A stretch of DNA of 36,067 bases from Pseudomonadales bacterium (GCA_024234635.1 JACKNX010000028.1:1-36067); one strand, 5' to 3'; counted from the stretch's first letter, positions 25,968 through 34,021 are shown. The notes: generated from the letters alone by a model not told the origin. Program-made: numbers and translations.

Positions 25968-27155
25968 CTAGTCCCAGCCCTGCGTCTGACGCCAGCGTTC
26001 CAGAACCTCCGCGTTGTCGCGTTCGGTCTGCTCGACACGTTGGCGTACGAGATCGTCGTCATCACCGGCTGTCGTCGTTGTCGATGTGGTTTCCTTCCCG
26101 GCAGTGGCGGGCGAACCTGATCCGGGCTCCCAGCCCTGACTGGCGCGCCATTTCTCGAGAATTTCCCGATTGCGTGATTCGCTGTTCTGAATCAGTGTCT
26201 GTACGAAAACATCGCCGTTTTCCGGGGTTGCTGGCTGGGGCTTTGGCGCTGCCGCGTTTGCGTCCTGTCCATTGCTGGCAGCGAGCAGGCCAAGAAGATT
26301 GCCCGTGAGCAGGTTGCCGATGGCCTCCCGTTGTGCGCGTTTGCGTGCAATCTGCTCGCGATAGGCGGCGCTGTCTGCAGTATTTGCCAGGCTGCGTCGA
26401 CGTGCCTGTTCAATGGCTGCTTCGCGGTCCATTTGTGCAATCGCGCGGGCCTGTTCCAGCAGGGACAGGACCTGCTTGTCCTGGTCACACTGCACGGATG
26501 CATTCCCCATGGCCTGTCGGAGGGCGTTGATGCTGTTGTCGAAATCGCTCTGTCCCAGCGCCTGGTACGCGGTGTTCAGCGCCTGACGGTAGCTGTCGGC
26601 GCGTTGGGCCTGGATACGCAGCGTTTCGTGGTTTTCCCGCAGCCAGGCGTTTGTCGGAAAGCGCCGCAGGCCGGCATCCGCCAATCGAAAGGCACGGGAG
26701 AAGTCGCAGCTTGCAAATGCCGTGTCGATCGTGCCCAGCAGCAGTTCTTCTTCGTCGACCCGCTGGCCGCCGCCTGCCGCCCAGCCACCGGCCGTGGCTG
26801 AGTTGCCGCCGGCTTGCGCGGACTGCTGGCGGGGCGCGGGCGCGGTTGTCCCGGATGCCTCGATGACAGCGTGGTGCTCGAGATCCGGATTGCCGGTGAG
26901 ACGATCAACCCATACGTAGCCATTGCCGACCTCCACGACCCGTCCGGAACCGGCGTTGACGATGATTCCCTGCATGTCCAGGGAAAATCGTACGGGATCA
27001 TCGAGCGCCGGCACGGCGGCTTCCCGCGGGCTTACGCTGACCATCAGTGCGCCATCGCGCCGGGCCGTGACGACACCTTCGAGCTCGGTAGCCCAGAGCG
27101 CTGACGGCATGGCCAGGAGCAGTATCAGAATGCAGTTTGTCTGGACTGGATGCAT
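25968..27155 (-). CDS. Exported protein with TPR-like middle and twin C-terminal WRxxQGW motifs
   Basis: The 395-residue product begins with a short signal peptide (CILILLLAMPSALWA, cleavage before TELEG). Residues about 25-100 form a small beta domain (ELEGVVTARRDGALMVSVSP). A Gly/Ala-rich linker leads to a helical, TPR-like region at about 137-290 with two cysteines (ASCDF and VQCDQ). Two 26-residue segments, 317-342 and 369-394, align without gaps with 11 identities; both contain N-x-E-[IV]-L-E-[KR]-W-R-x-[ST]-Q-G-W, and the second ends the protein. The gene converges on the lipoprotein gene across 156 bases. I do not recognise a family. A role in the same envelope process as the two convergent genes is inference from position and export. 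Confidence 0.8.
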   Translation of the reverse strand: MHPVQTNCILILLLAMPSALWATELEGVVTARRDGALMVSVSPREAAVPALDDPVRFSLDMQGIIVNAGSGRVVEVGNGYVWVDRLTGNPDLEHHAVIEASGTTAPAPRQQSAQAGGNSATAGGWAAGGGQRVDEEELLLGTIDTAFASCDFSRAFRLADAGLRRFPTNAWLRENHETLRIQAQRADSYRQALNTAYQALGQSDFDNSINALRQAMGNASVQCDQDKQVLSLLEQARAIAQMDREAAIEQARRRSLANTADSAAYREQIARKRAQREAIGNLLTGNLLGLLAASNGQDANAAAPKPQPATPENGDVFVQTLIQNSESRNREILEKWRASQGWEPGSGSPATAGKETTSTTTTAGDDDDLVRQRVEQTERDNAEVLERWRQTQGWD

Positions 27156-27773
27156 CGGTCTCCCCGTCGTTTGTGACAGCCCGCCCCTGCCGGAACCGGG
27201 TCTTCAATGTGACGTTTGGGCAAACCTGGGGGCAATCCGCGATTTCCACGAAATCACGCGGCGTAGGCCGTCCCACCGGTGGATCTCGGAGGCGCTTCAC
27301 ACGGGGGCATCGGGCTCAGCCGACCGGGCTGGCCTTGCACGTCGCCGTAGCGAATGGCCGTGGCTTCCAGTCCGCTGCCGGAAGATAAGCTGATGACATC
27401 ACTGACCGGCAGCCAGGGTCCAGCATCCTGCCTGGTAGGCAGGTGATGGCCGATTGTTGCAGCCCCTGACGTCGCAGACGTTCTGGGTGAGCACAGGCTT
27501 GCCACGGTATGCCGGTCGCGACCAGTGGATTCCATGCCTGGTAACGACGCGGCGCCAGGCGGCGATCGACTAACACTAGCCTGCTTCGCCAGCAGATCGT
27601 GCCGTTCACCGTGTCTGGCTACATCGAAGTTGGCGAACAGTGCAGCGGCGCAGCAACGCGCTGGCGGGGGACAACGGGTTGTCCGGTCCCGAATTGCGCA
27701 CACGATTGAGATTGATGTTCACTGACAGCCACCCGAGCACGCCTCTGACCAGTCACTCAGCGAGAAGCACGCC
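27156..27773. other. 618-base divergent intergenic region
   Basis: No convincing gene was found. A minus-strand frame at 27254-27703 lacks domain features and has the Arg/Pro/Ser-rich look of chance translation in GC-rich DNA. A small hairpin, CCTGCCT-GGT-AGGCAGG, lies at 27427-27443. The region should hold promoters for the exported-protein gene (minus) and the glutathione-transferase gene (plus), but none could be placed with confidence. Confidence 0.4.
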
Positions 27774-28367
27774 ATGAAACACTACGCCAATCCCATGAGC
27801 AGGGCCGTTACCACCAATTGGATGCTTGCCGAACTGGACGCTCCGCATGAGCAGGTGACGATCGATTTTGCATCCGACCAGCAGCAATCGCCCGAATACC
27901 TGGCAATCAACCCCATGGGAAAAGTGCCCGCACTGGAAGACGAAGGGATGGTGGTCACAGAGGTCGCCGCCATCTGCGCCTACCTTGCGGATAAGTTTCC
28001 GGAGAAACAACTCGCTCCGCCCACGAACTCACCCCTGCGTGCGGCGTATTACCGTTACCTGTTTGTTGCAGGCAACACGTTGGAACCGTTGTTCGCGCTG
28101 AAAAGCATTGGCTTTACGCACCCCAACGCCATGTCCGCCGGTTGGGGCGATATGGCGCGTGGCCTGGCCACCATTGAAGCCATGACACCCGAATCTGACT
28201 GGGCTCTGGGCAGGCAGTTTACAACGGCAGATGTCGTGTTCGGTGGCATGCTGGATTTTTCAATGCGTTTCGGGTGGATGGAACCGTCGCCCAAAGTGCT
28301 GGCTTACGTGCAGCGATTGCGCGCAAGACCGGCGTATCAGGCAACACATGCTGTGTTTGACGCGTGA
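27774..28367 (+). CDS. Glutathione S-transferase family protein
   Basis: The 197-residue protein has a thioredoxin-like N-terminal domain (MKHYANPMSRAVTTNWMLAEL, NPMGKVPALEDEGMVVTEVAAICAYLADKFPE) and a helical C-terminal domain with WALGRQFTTADVVFGGMLDF, matching the N-capping box of glutathione transferases. S9 in NPMSRA is the likely glutathione-thiol residue. The cis-proline and E-[ST]-x-x-I elements are recognisable (KVPAL, TEVAAI). It is shorter than typical (about 200-220 residues) but complete. It is unrelated in detail to the YfcG-type protein upstream. A GAGAAG-rich stretch precedes the ATG. It stands alone, and its substrate cannot be predicted. Confidence 0.87.
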   Translation: MKHYANPMSRAVTTNWMLAELDAPHEQVTIDFASDQQQSPEYLAINPMGKVPALEDEGMVVTEVAAICAYLADKFPEKQLAPPTNSPLRAAYYRYLFVAGNTLEPLFALKSIGFTHPNAMSAGWGDMARGLATIEAMTPESDWALGRQFTTADVVFGGMLDFSMRFGWMEPSPKVLAYVQRLRARPAYQATHAVFDA

Positions 28368-28552
28368 AATCCTGTCACCCCTCTTACGGCGCTTTGCTGG
28401 CTTGGTGCCTGATCTTCCGCAACGAGCGGCGACCGTTTCATTGACGACGGAATGGCCTGCGGGCTCAGGAGTTCTAGAGCTACCTAGCGCGGGGCTTAAC
28501 CCACTGTGGGTGGGATTGGATCATCGATCGGATTTAGTGAATACCGGTCTTT

Positions 28553-28569
28553 CCCCGCCGTTGGTGGGG
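28553..28569. repeat. Small hairpin with GTT loop
   Basis: CCCCGCC pairs with GGTGGGG (one G-T wobble) around GTT. It is the weakest member of the palindrome cluster, and shares its three-base loop. Confidence 0.4.
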
Positions 28570-28615
28570 CGGAGCCTGGAGTCGTGGGGTGGAGCCATGG
28601 GGCCAGTACCCTTTC

Positions 28616-28640
28616 GCACATTGCGCTTTGCGCAATGTGC
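28616..28640. repeat. Palindrome 1: 11-bp perfect stem, TTT loop
   Basis: GCACATTGCGC and GCGCAATGTGC are exact reverse complements around TTT. It is entered through CCCTTTCGC (28609-28617), which also leads into palindrome 3, so the two look like versions of one element with different arms. Confidence 0.8.
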
Positions 28641-28647
28641 TGTGGGG

Positions 28648-28680
28648 CCGATGAAACTTGCCGTAGGCAAGTTTCATCGG
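28648..28680. repeat. Palindrome 2: 15-bp perfect stem, GTA loop
   Basis: CCGATGAAACTTGCC and GGCAAGTTTCATCGG are exact reverse complements around GTA. Its sequence is unrelated to the other palindromes, but the geometry is the same. Confidence 0.8.
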
Positions 28681-28688
28681 GGTTGTCT

Positions 28689-28712
28689 GGTCACGCATTC
28701 GCCGCTTCGCGG
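28689..28712. repeat. Half copy of palindrome 4 (24-base direct repeat)
   Basis: These 24 bases are identical to 28771-28794, which holds the left arm, loop and first bases of the right arm of palindrome 4. Here the right arm stops after GCGG and continues as GGAGTTTG, so only a four-base core can pair. It looks like a broken or not yet completed palindrome. Confidence 0.7.
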
Positions 28713-28742
28713 GGAGTTTGCTGCTTGGGGGGTAGCCCTTTC

Positions 28743-28765
28743 GCTACTTCGCTTTGCGAAGTAGC
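28743..28765. repeat. Palindrome 3: 10-bp perfect stem, TTT loop
   Basis: GCTACTTCGC and GCGAAGTAGC are exact reverse complements around TTT. The GC-TTT-GC core and the CCCTTTCGC entry (28736-28744) match palindrome 1, while the outer arms differ in a paired way. Confidence 0.8.
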
Positions 28766-28773
28766 TGCCGGGT

Positions 28774-28804
28774 CACGCATTCGCCGCTTCGCGGCGAATG
28801 CGTG
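28774..28804. repeat. Palindrome 4: 14-bp perfect stem, TTC loop
   Basis: CACGCATTCGCCGC and GCGGCGAATGCGTG are exact reverse complements around TTC. It ends four bases beyond the CCA end of tRNA-Phe in the direction of tRNA transcription, so it may act as terminator or processing boundary for the tRNA transcript. Confidence 0.8.
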
Positions 28805-28808
28805 GATA

Positions 28809-28884
28809 TGGTGGCCAGGGGCAGAATTGAACTGCCGACACCGTGATTTTCAGTCACGTGCTCTACCAACTGAGCTACCTGGCC
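28809..28884 (-). tRNA. tRNA-Phe (GAA), CCA encoded
   Basis: Read on the minus strand, the 76 bases fold into a full cloverleaf: acceptor GGCCAGG with CCTGGCC, D arm GCTC/GAGC with the AGTTGGTA loop, anticodon stem CGTGA/TCACG with loop CTGAAAA (anticodon GAA, plus-strand 28849-28851), variable GTGTC, T arm GGCAG-TTCAATT-CTGCC, discriminator A and a genome-encoded CCA at 28809-28811. All stems pair. No other tRNA is adjacent, and no disrupted second copy of the 3' end, as left by integrating elements, was noticed in the window. Confidence 0.97.
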
Positions 28885-29194
28885 ACTGAAAGGCCGCGTA
28901 TTAAACCGGGGAGGCCCTGGGGCGTCAACTTGCGAAGCTCGGTGGACGGCGAAAGCTGGTCGCCTGGCGGCGACACCGAGCGACAGGGGGCGAATCCTGG
29001 GACGGTTTTGTGCAATGATCTGCCGCCTTGCGCGACCTGCTGCATTGACTGGATGATGCGTCTGGATCCGCGCCCCTGAAACTGAAGTCTACGCCCCCAA
29101 GCCGTGACCGGAAGTAACCTTTGGACCTTTCCGGCTGGTTTGATATTCGCCTCTGGAATGAGGAGACGGGACGTAGCCATATGGCTGAATCGAC
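28885..29194. other. Intergenic region between tRNA-Phe and the Anbu gene
   Basis: These 310 bases should hold the promoters of tRNA-Phe (minus) and of the Anbu gene (plus). No supported gene was found and no promoter could be placed confidently. A purine-rich GGAATGAGGAGACGGGA lies 19-35 bases before the Anbu ATG, which is rather far for a ribosome site. Confidence 0.35.
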
Positions 29195-29923
29195 ATGACG
29201 TATTGCGTATCCATCAATGTGAAGGCGGGGCTGGTGCTGGTCTCGGATTCGCGCACGAACGCCGGTATGGACAGTGTCAGCACGCACAGCAAAATGCGGC
29301 GTGTCGGCGTGCCCGGGGAAAGGCAGTTCATCATCTGCTGTTCCGGAAATCTGGCGACCACACAGGGCGTTTTCGCGAACATGGAGCGTGATATCCGGGA
29401 CGGGGCGCCAGAAAGCCTCATGACGGTGCGCAACGTGAGCGAAGGGGCGGCCTATATTGGTGCGCTCAGCCGGCGTGAGCAGGAAAAGACGCCGGGAGGT
29501 CCCGTATTCGAGGCCAGTTTCCTGGTGGCTGGTGAGGTGCTGGGCGCGCGTTGCCGTTCCTACATGGTGTACCCGGAGGGCAACTTCATCGAAAGCTCGG
29601 ACCAGGTACCCTACCTGCAGATCGGCGAATCCAAATACGGCAAGCCGATTCTGGATCGCGTAATCACGATGAATTCGTCTCTCGACGAAGCCGCGCTGTG
29701 CGCCCTGGTATCGATGGACGGTACCATGCGCAGTAATCTCACCGTCGGGCCTCCCATCGAGGTCGCCACTTACATGGCAGGATCCTTGCAACCGGGTCAG
29801 TACCGTCGATTTGACGAAGACGACGATTATCTGCGCGAAGTGAAGCGAAACTGGAACAAGGAAATCAAGGTCGCCTTTGCGCGGCTGCCAGGCATCGACT
29901 GGTACGCTGACGGGTCGGCATGA
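29195..29923 (+). CDS. Anbu, proteasome-like N-terminal nucleophile hydrolase
   Basis: The 242-residue protein starts MTYCVSINVKAGLVLVSDSRTNAG, the signature of Anbu, an ancestral relative of HslV and proteasome beta subunits. After removal of Met, Thr1 would be the nucleophile; D17 (SDSRTNAG) and the lysine of THSKMRR (K32) complete the expected active site. ICCSGNLATTQ matches the following strand-turn. Anbu forms open helical or ring assemblies and is usually encoded with genes for amidoligase-type peptide formation, which suggests it trims or breaks down a peptide made by that system. Its ATG/TGA end overlaps the next gene by 4 bases, so the two are translationally coupled. Confidence 0.93.
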   Translation: MTYCVSINVKAGLVLVSDSRTNAGMDSVSTHSKMRRVGVPGERQFIICCSGNLATTQGVFANMERDIRDGAPESLMTVRNVSEGAAYIGALSRREQEKTPGGPVFEASFLVAGEVLGARCRSYMVYPEGNFIESSDQVPYLQIGESKYGKPILDRVITMNSSLDEAALCALVSMDGTMRSNLTVGPPIEVATYMAGSLQPGQYRRFDEDDDYLREVKRNWNKEIKVAFARLPGIDWYADGSA

Positions 29924-32900
29924 GCATACGCGTCGCGCTCAGCCACCGTACCGCCTACCGGTACGACCGGCGGGTGCAGCTGTTTCCTCACGTCATCCGG
30001 TTGCGGCCGGCGCCACACTGCCGCACGCCGGTGAGCGCCTATTCGCTGAAGGTCCTGCCGGAACCACACTTCGTGAACTGGCAGCAGGATCCGTTCGGCA
30101 ACTACCTGGCGCGGTTCGTGTTTCCGGAGCCGGCCCGGGAGCTCAGCATCGATGTGTCGCTGATCGCGGACCTGACCGTGATCAATCCGTTCGACTTCTT
30201 TCTGGATGAGGCCGTCGAAACCTTTCCCTTCGCGTATGAGCCGCAGCTTCGGCGCGACCTGACGCCCTATCTGGAAGTGTCGGAGGATAGTCCCCGGCTG
30301 ACCACGTGGCTGAAGTCCGTGGCCGCGGGGCCGGTCAGTACCGTGACCTTCCTCGTCGAGCTCAACCAGCGACTGCAACACGACGTGCGCTACCTGGTGC
30401 GTATGGAGCCCGGCGTGCAGACGTGCGAACAGACGCTGGCATTGGGGTCCGGTTCGTGTCGGGACAGCGCCTGGCTGCTGGTTCAGATACTGCGCCGGCT
30501 TGGCCTGGCCGCGCGTTTTGTGTCCGGATATCTGGTGCAGCTCAAGGCCGACCAGGCGGCGCTCGACGGGCCATCCGGAACGGACCACGACTTCACCGAT
30601 CTGCATGCCTGGACGGAGGTGTACCTGCCGGGCGCCGGCTGGATCGGGCTGGACCCCACCTCGGGCCTGTTTGCCGGTGAGGGCCACATTCCGCTTGCCT
30701 GCACGCCGGAGCCGGCCTCGGCCGCGGCGGTCACCGGCGCCACCAGCCCGGCGGAAGTGACGTTCTCCTTCGCCAACGAGGTGACGCGCATTCATGAGGA
30801 CCCACGTGTCACCAAGCCCTTTTCGAGTACGGCGTGGCGCAGGGTACTCAGGCTCGGTGCGCAGGTGGATGCGGAACTCGCCAGGGGTGATGTCCGCCTC
30901 ACCATGGGCGGCGAACCCACCTTTGTGTCCATCGATGACATGGATGGCGCGGCGTGGAATTTCACGGCGTTGTCGCCTGCAAAGACGGCGCTGGCCAGGC
31001 AGCTCCTTGATCGGCTTCAGGCGCACTACGCGCCGTCCGGTCTGCTGCACTTCGGGCAGGGCAAGTGGTATCCGGGCGAGCCGCTCCCGCGTTGGGTGAT
31101 GTCCCTGTTCTGGCGCACGGACGGCAAGCCAATCGTGCGCCATCCGCAGTGCCTGACGGTGAGCGGCGCGCAGGGCGGCACGCATTCCGTGGACGATGCA
31201 CGACGACTGGTGGAAGCGGTGGCGCGTCGGTTGAAGGTGGGCGTCGCCACGATCTGTCCGGGGTACGAGGACGTATTCCACCACCTGGTCCGTGAACAGG
31301 CGCTGCCGGAGAACGTCTCACCGTTGGATTCCCGCCTGGACGACCCGCTGGAACGGGAGCGTCTGGCACGTATTTTTTCCGCGGGTCTGACCACGCCGGC
31401 TGGATTTGCGCTGCCACTCGGCTGGCGAAGTCGCGGCCGTTCGGGAGGCTGGGTGAGCAGCCGGTGGCGGTTCCGGGCGGGGGCCATGTTCCTGCTGCCC
31501 GGCGATTCACCCATGGGACTGCGGCTGCCGCTGGCATCGCTGCCGTGGGTGGAACCGGACGCGCGCGAAGCCGAGCCCGAGGTAGATCCCTTTGCCGCGC
31601 GTGAAGCCCTGCCGGAGGCCGGCGCCGAGGCGGCGGAAAAGCTGCCGGAAAGCACACAGGAGGTGGTGCACACGGCGCTGGTAGTTGAGGCGCGCGAGGG
31701 CACGCTGCACGTCTTTCTGCCACCGGTGGAGCGGCTGGAAGCCTACCTTGCCCTGGTGGACGCCATCGCCGCGTGTGCCGCGCGACAGAAGCTTGCCGTG
31801 GTGCTCGAGGGATATGAGCCGCCGAAAGATCCGCGACTCAAGGTGTTACAGATCACACCCGACCCCGGCGTTATCGAAGTCAACGTGCCGCCCGTGAAAT
31901 CCTTCGATGAACTGGTCGCGAACACGGAGCGCCTGTACGACGAAGCCCGCTCGACGCGGCTCGGCACGGAAAAATTCATGCTCGACGGGCGCCATAGTGG
32001 AACCGGCGGCGGCAACCACGTCACGCTGGGGGGGGCCTCACCGGAGGACAGTCCGTTCCTGCGGCGCCCGGAACTGCTCGGCGGCCTGCTGCGTTTCTGG
32101 CAGCGGCATCCGAGCATGAGCTACCTGTTTTCGGGGCAGTTCATTGGTCCGACCAGTCAGGCGCCGCGCGTCGATGAGGCGCGCGACGACAATCTGTATG
32201 AGCTCGAGATCGCCCTGGACCGCTTGCCTGAGGGCGAAACGGACAAGCCCTGGCTGGTGGATCGGGTGCTGCGCAATTTCCTGGTGGATCTCACCGGCAA
32301 TACCCACCGCAGCGAATTCTGCATCGACAAGCTGTACTCACCGGACAGTGCCGGTGGCCGGCGTGGCCTCGTGGAACTGCGCGCATTCGAAATGCCGCCG
32401 CATCCCCATATGAGCGTGGCGCAGATGCTGCTCATCCGTGCGCTCGTGGCCCGGTTCTGGAAGCAGCCCTATCGCGCGCCGCTCATCCGCTGGGGTACCG
32501 ACCTGCATGACCGCTTCATGTTGCGCCACTTCGTCTGGCAGGATTTTCAGGATGTCCTGCGCGGGCTGAATCGGGCTGGCTATCGCTTCGAGGAGGCCTG
32601 GTATCTGCCATTCCTGGAATTCCGCTTCCCGTTCATCGGTCGCCTCGAAGCCCGCGGCATCAGCGTGGAACTGCATGCAGCACTGGAGCCGTGGCATGTG
32701 CTCGGCGAGGAAAGCAGTGGACAGGGCACGGCGCGCTATGTCGATTCCTCCGTCGAGCGTCTTCAGGTGCTCGTGCGAGGACTGCCCGGAGACCGGTATG
32801 CCGTGGCCTGCAACGGGCGTCACGTGCCGCTGCATCCGACCGGGGAACAGGGTACCTACGTGGCTGGCGTGCGGTACAAGGCGTGGAATCCGCCCTCCAG

Positions 32901-33171
32901 CCTGCACCCCACCATCGACGTGCACGGGCCGCTGGTGTTCGATCTGGTGGACCAGGGCAACGCGCGCTCCATCGCGGGTGGTACCTATCATGTCTCCCAT
33001 CCAGGCGGACGCAACTACGACACCTTTCCGCTGAACGCCAACGAGGCGGAAGCCCGGCGTGGGGCCCGCTTCATCGCGCACGGGGGAACGCAGGGCCGGC
33101 TACGGCTGGAGCCGCGGCAACCTCACCCGGATCTTCCCTTTACGCTTGATCTCAGACGCGGCGGCGGTTGA
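29920..33171 (+). CDS. Transglutaminase-like peptidase fused to DUF2126 putative amidoligase
   Basis: The 1083-residue protein has two parts. The N-terminal 290 residues form a bacterial transglutaminase-like domain: a beta-rich N-terminal segment (IRVALSHRTAYRYDRRV), then the catalytic triad C180 (GSGSCRDSAWL), H229 (LHAWTEVYLPG) and D245 (GLDPTSG). From about 320 to the end lies DUF2126, described as a putative amidoligase of the glutamine-synthetase-like fold, with TMGGEPTFVSIDD, a Gly-rich HSGTGGGNH at 692-700, and GLVELRAFEMPPHPHMS. Such genes occur with Anbu, alpha-E and ATP-grasp genes in a predicted peptide-synthesis system; the latter two are not next door here. It is coupled to Anbu by an ATGA overlap. 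Its 3' end overlaps the convergent transporter gene by 20 bases. The product made is unknown. Confidence 0.93.
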   Translation: MSIRVALSHRTAYRYDRRVQLFPHVIRLRPAPHCRTPVSAYSLKVLPEPHFVNWQQDPFGNYLARFVFPEPARELSIDVSLIADLTVINPFDFFLDEAVETFPFAYEPQLRRDLTPYLEVSEDSPRLTTWLKSVAAGPVSTVTFLVELNQRLQHDVRYLVRMEPGVQTCEQTLALGSGSCRDSAWLLVQILRRLGLAARFVSGYLVQLKADQAALDGPSGTDHDFTDLHAWTEVYLPGAGWIGLDPTSGLFAGEGHIPLACTPEPASAAAVTGATSPAEVTFSFANEVTRIHEDPRVTKPFSSTAWRRVLRLGAQVDAELARGDVRLTMGGEPTFVSIDDMDGAAWNFTALSPAKTALARQLLDRLQAHYAPSGLLHFGQGKWYPGEPLPRWVMSLFWRTDGKPIVRHPQCLTVSGAQGGTHSVDDARRLVEAVARRLKVGVATICPGYEDVFHHLVREQALPENVSPLDSRLDDPLERERLARIFSAGLTTPAGFALPLGWRSRGRSGGWVSSRWRFRAGAMFLLPGDSPMGLRLPLASLPWVEPDAREAEPEVDPFAAREALPEAGAEAAEKLPESTQEVVHTALVVEAREGTLHVFLPPVERLEAYLALVDAIAACAARQKLAVVLEGYEPPKDPRLKVLQITPDPGVIEVNVPPVKSFDELVANTERLYDEARSTRLGTEKFMLDGRHSGTGGGNHVTLGGASPEDSPFLRRPELLGGLLRFWQRHPSMSYLFSGQFIGPTSQAPRVDEARDDNLYELEIALDRLPEGETDKPWLVDRVLRNFLVDLTGNTHRSEFCIDKLYSPDSAGGRRGLVELRAFEMPPHPHMSVAQMLLIRALVARFWKQPYRAPLIRWGTDLHDRFMLRHFVWQDFQDVLRGLNRAGYRFEEAWYLPFLEFRFPFIGRLEARGISVELHAALEPWHVLGEESSGQGTARYVDSSVERLQVLVRGLPGDRYAVACNGRHVPLHPTGEQGTYVAGVRYKAWNPPSSLHPTIDVHGPLVFDLVDQGNARSIAGGTYHVSHPGGRNYDTFPLNANEAEARRGARFIAHGGTQGRLRLEPRQPHPDLPFTLDLRRGGG

Positions 33172-34021
33172 TCAGAAGCAGGCCGCCACCGACCAGAAGC
33201 AGCGCGATGGCAAAGCGCAGGGTAAGCGGGTCATTGAAAACAAGCCAACCGAAAAATACGCCGAACAGGGGCGTCAGCAGGCTGAACGAGGCCATGTTGC
33301 CCACCGGATACAGCGTGAGGATGCGCGCCCACATCAGGAACCCGAGGCTGGCGATGGCAACCACCTGGAAAGCGAATATGCCAATCAGACCGGGCGTCAC
33401 ATTGCGCACCATCTCGCCGAACAGGGGGGCGGCTGGCAACAACAGAAGCGCGGACACGCCAAGCTGGTACAGCATCACTTGCTCCGACGACACCCGCACG
33501 AGTGGCGACGCACGAATGGCCAGCGCGATTCCGGCCCAGCAGATGGCCCCGCCGATTGCCAGCGCGTCGCCCACCCATGCCGTGTCGGTGGCGCGGGAGG
33601 TGTCGTCGGAAAGTCCGAGCGCAAGCCCGCCCAGTGCCACGGCAAGCCCCGTAACCTTGCCGGTGTGCAGGCGTTCTTCGGGAAACAGAAAGTGCGCACC
33701 CACGGCGGTGAACAGGGGCATGCTGTAGAAGAACAGCGACACCCGCGACACCGTGGTGTATTCCAGCGCGATGAACAGCATGGCAAATTCCAGGGCGAAG
33801 AGGACGCCAAGAAGCAGGCCCCAGCCCAGCGTACCGTCGCGGAAATTGATGCGTTTGCGGGTAAGGGCTGCCCAGGCGAGTACCACAAAAAAAGCGCAGA
33901 AACTGCGTAGCCCCGACTGGAACACCGGTGCGAAGCCGGTGTTCACCAGTTTGACCAGTGCCTGGTTCAGCCCCAGCAGTACGCTGAAGCCGATGAGCAG
34001 GGAGGCGCCGAGCGCATCCAT
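33152..34021 (-). CDS. EamA/DMT-family transporter
   Basis: From the ATG at 34021 the product has 289 residues and about ten membrane helices arranged as two EamA repeats, each with the typical small-residue-rich pattern (GLNQALVKLVNTGFAPVFQSGLRS in the first, DALAIGGAICWAGIALAIRASP in the second, ending FGVFFGWLVFNDPLTLRFAIALLLVGGGLLL). AAGGAT just before the ATG favours this start over GTG 34048 and ATG 34045. Relatives export or import amino acids and other small metabolites, and the substrate cannot be predicted. It lies downstream of panC past a stem-loop, and its stop overlaps the DUF2126 gene on the other strand by 20 bases. Confidence 0.87.
   Translation of the reverse strand: MDALGASLLIGFSVLLGLNQALVKLVNTGFAPVFQSGLRSFCAFFVVLAWAALTRKRINFRDGTLGWGLLLGVLFALEFAMLFIALEYTTVSRVSLFFYSMPLFTAVGAHFLFPEERLHTGKVTGLAVALGGLALGLSDDTSRATDTAWVGDALAIGGAICWAGIALAIRASPLVRVSSEQVMLYQLGVSALLLLPAAPLFGEMVRNVTPGLIGIFAFQVVAIASLGFLMWARILTLYPVGNMASFSLLTPLFGVFFGWLVFNDPLTLRFAIALLLVGGGLLLINRRRV

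Larger units (their letters stand above)
28368..28808. other. Non-coding region rich in palindromes
   Basis: These 441 bases separate the glutathione-transferase gene from the 3' end of tRNA-Phe. The first 180 bases hold nothing recognised. From 28553 on the DNA is a dense run of perfect or near-perfect hairpins, listed separately. No supported open frame was found. Confidence 0.55.

Noticed and set aside
27254..27703. Minus-strand open frame of 149 residues in the divergent gap
   Set aside because: Its composition is typical of chance translation, with no motif, no ribosome site and no coding-like third positions noticed.
28553..28804. CRISPR array
   Set aside because: The repeats are palindromes of different sequence without regular spacers, and no cas gene is nearby.
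28689..28884. Integration site of a mobile element at tRNA-Phe
   Set aside because: No integrase gene and no direct repeat of the tRNA 3' end were seen in the window.
29181..29198. Five-codon leader peptide (MAEST) whose stop overlaps the Anbu ATG
   Set aside because: The nearest AGGAG is about 15 bases away and the reading is too short to tell from chance.
29827..31284. Minus-strand open frame of 485 residues opposite the transglutaminase/DUF2126 gene
   Set aside because: It lies antisense to a strong family match and shows only low-complexity Arg/Gln/Gly-rich sequence.
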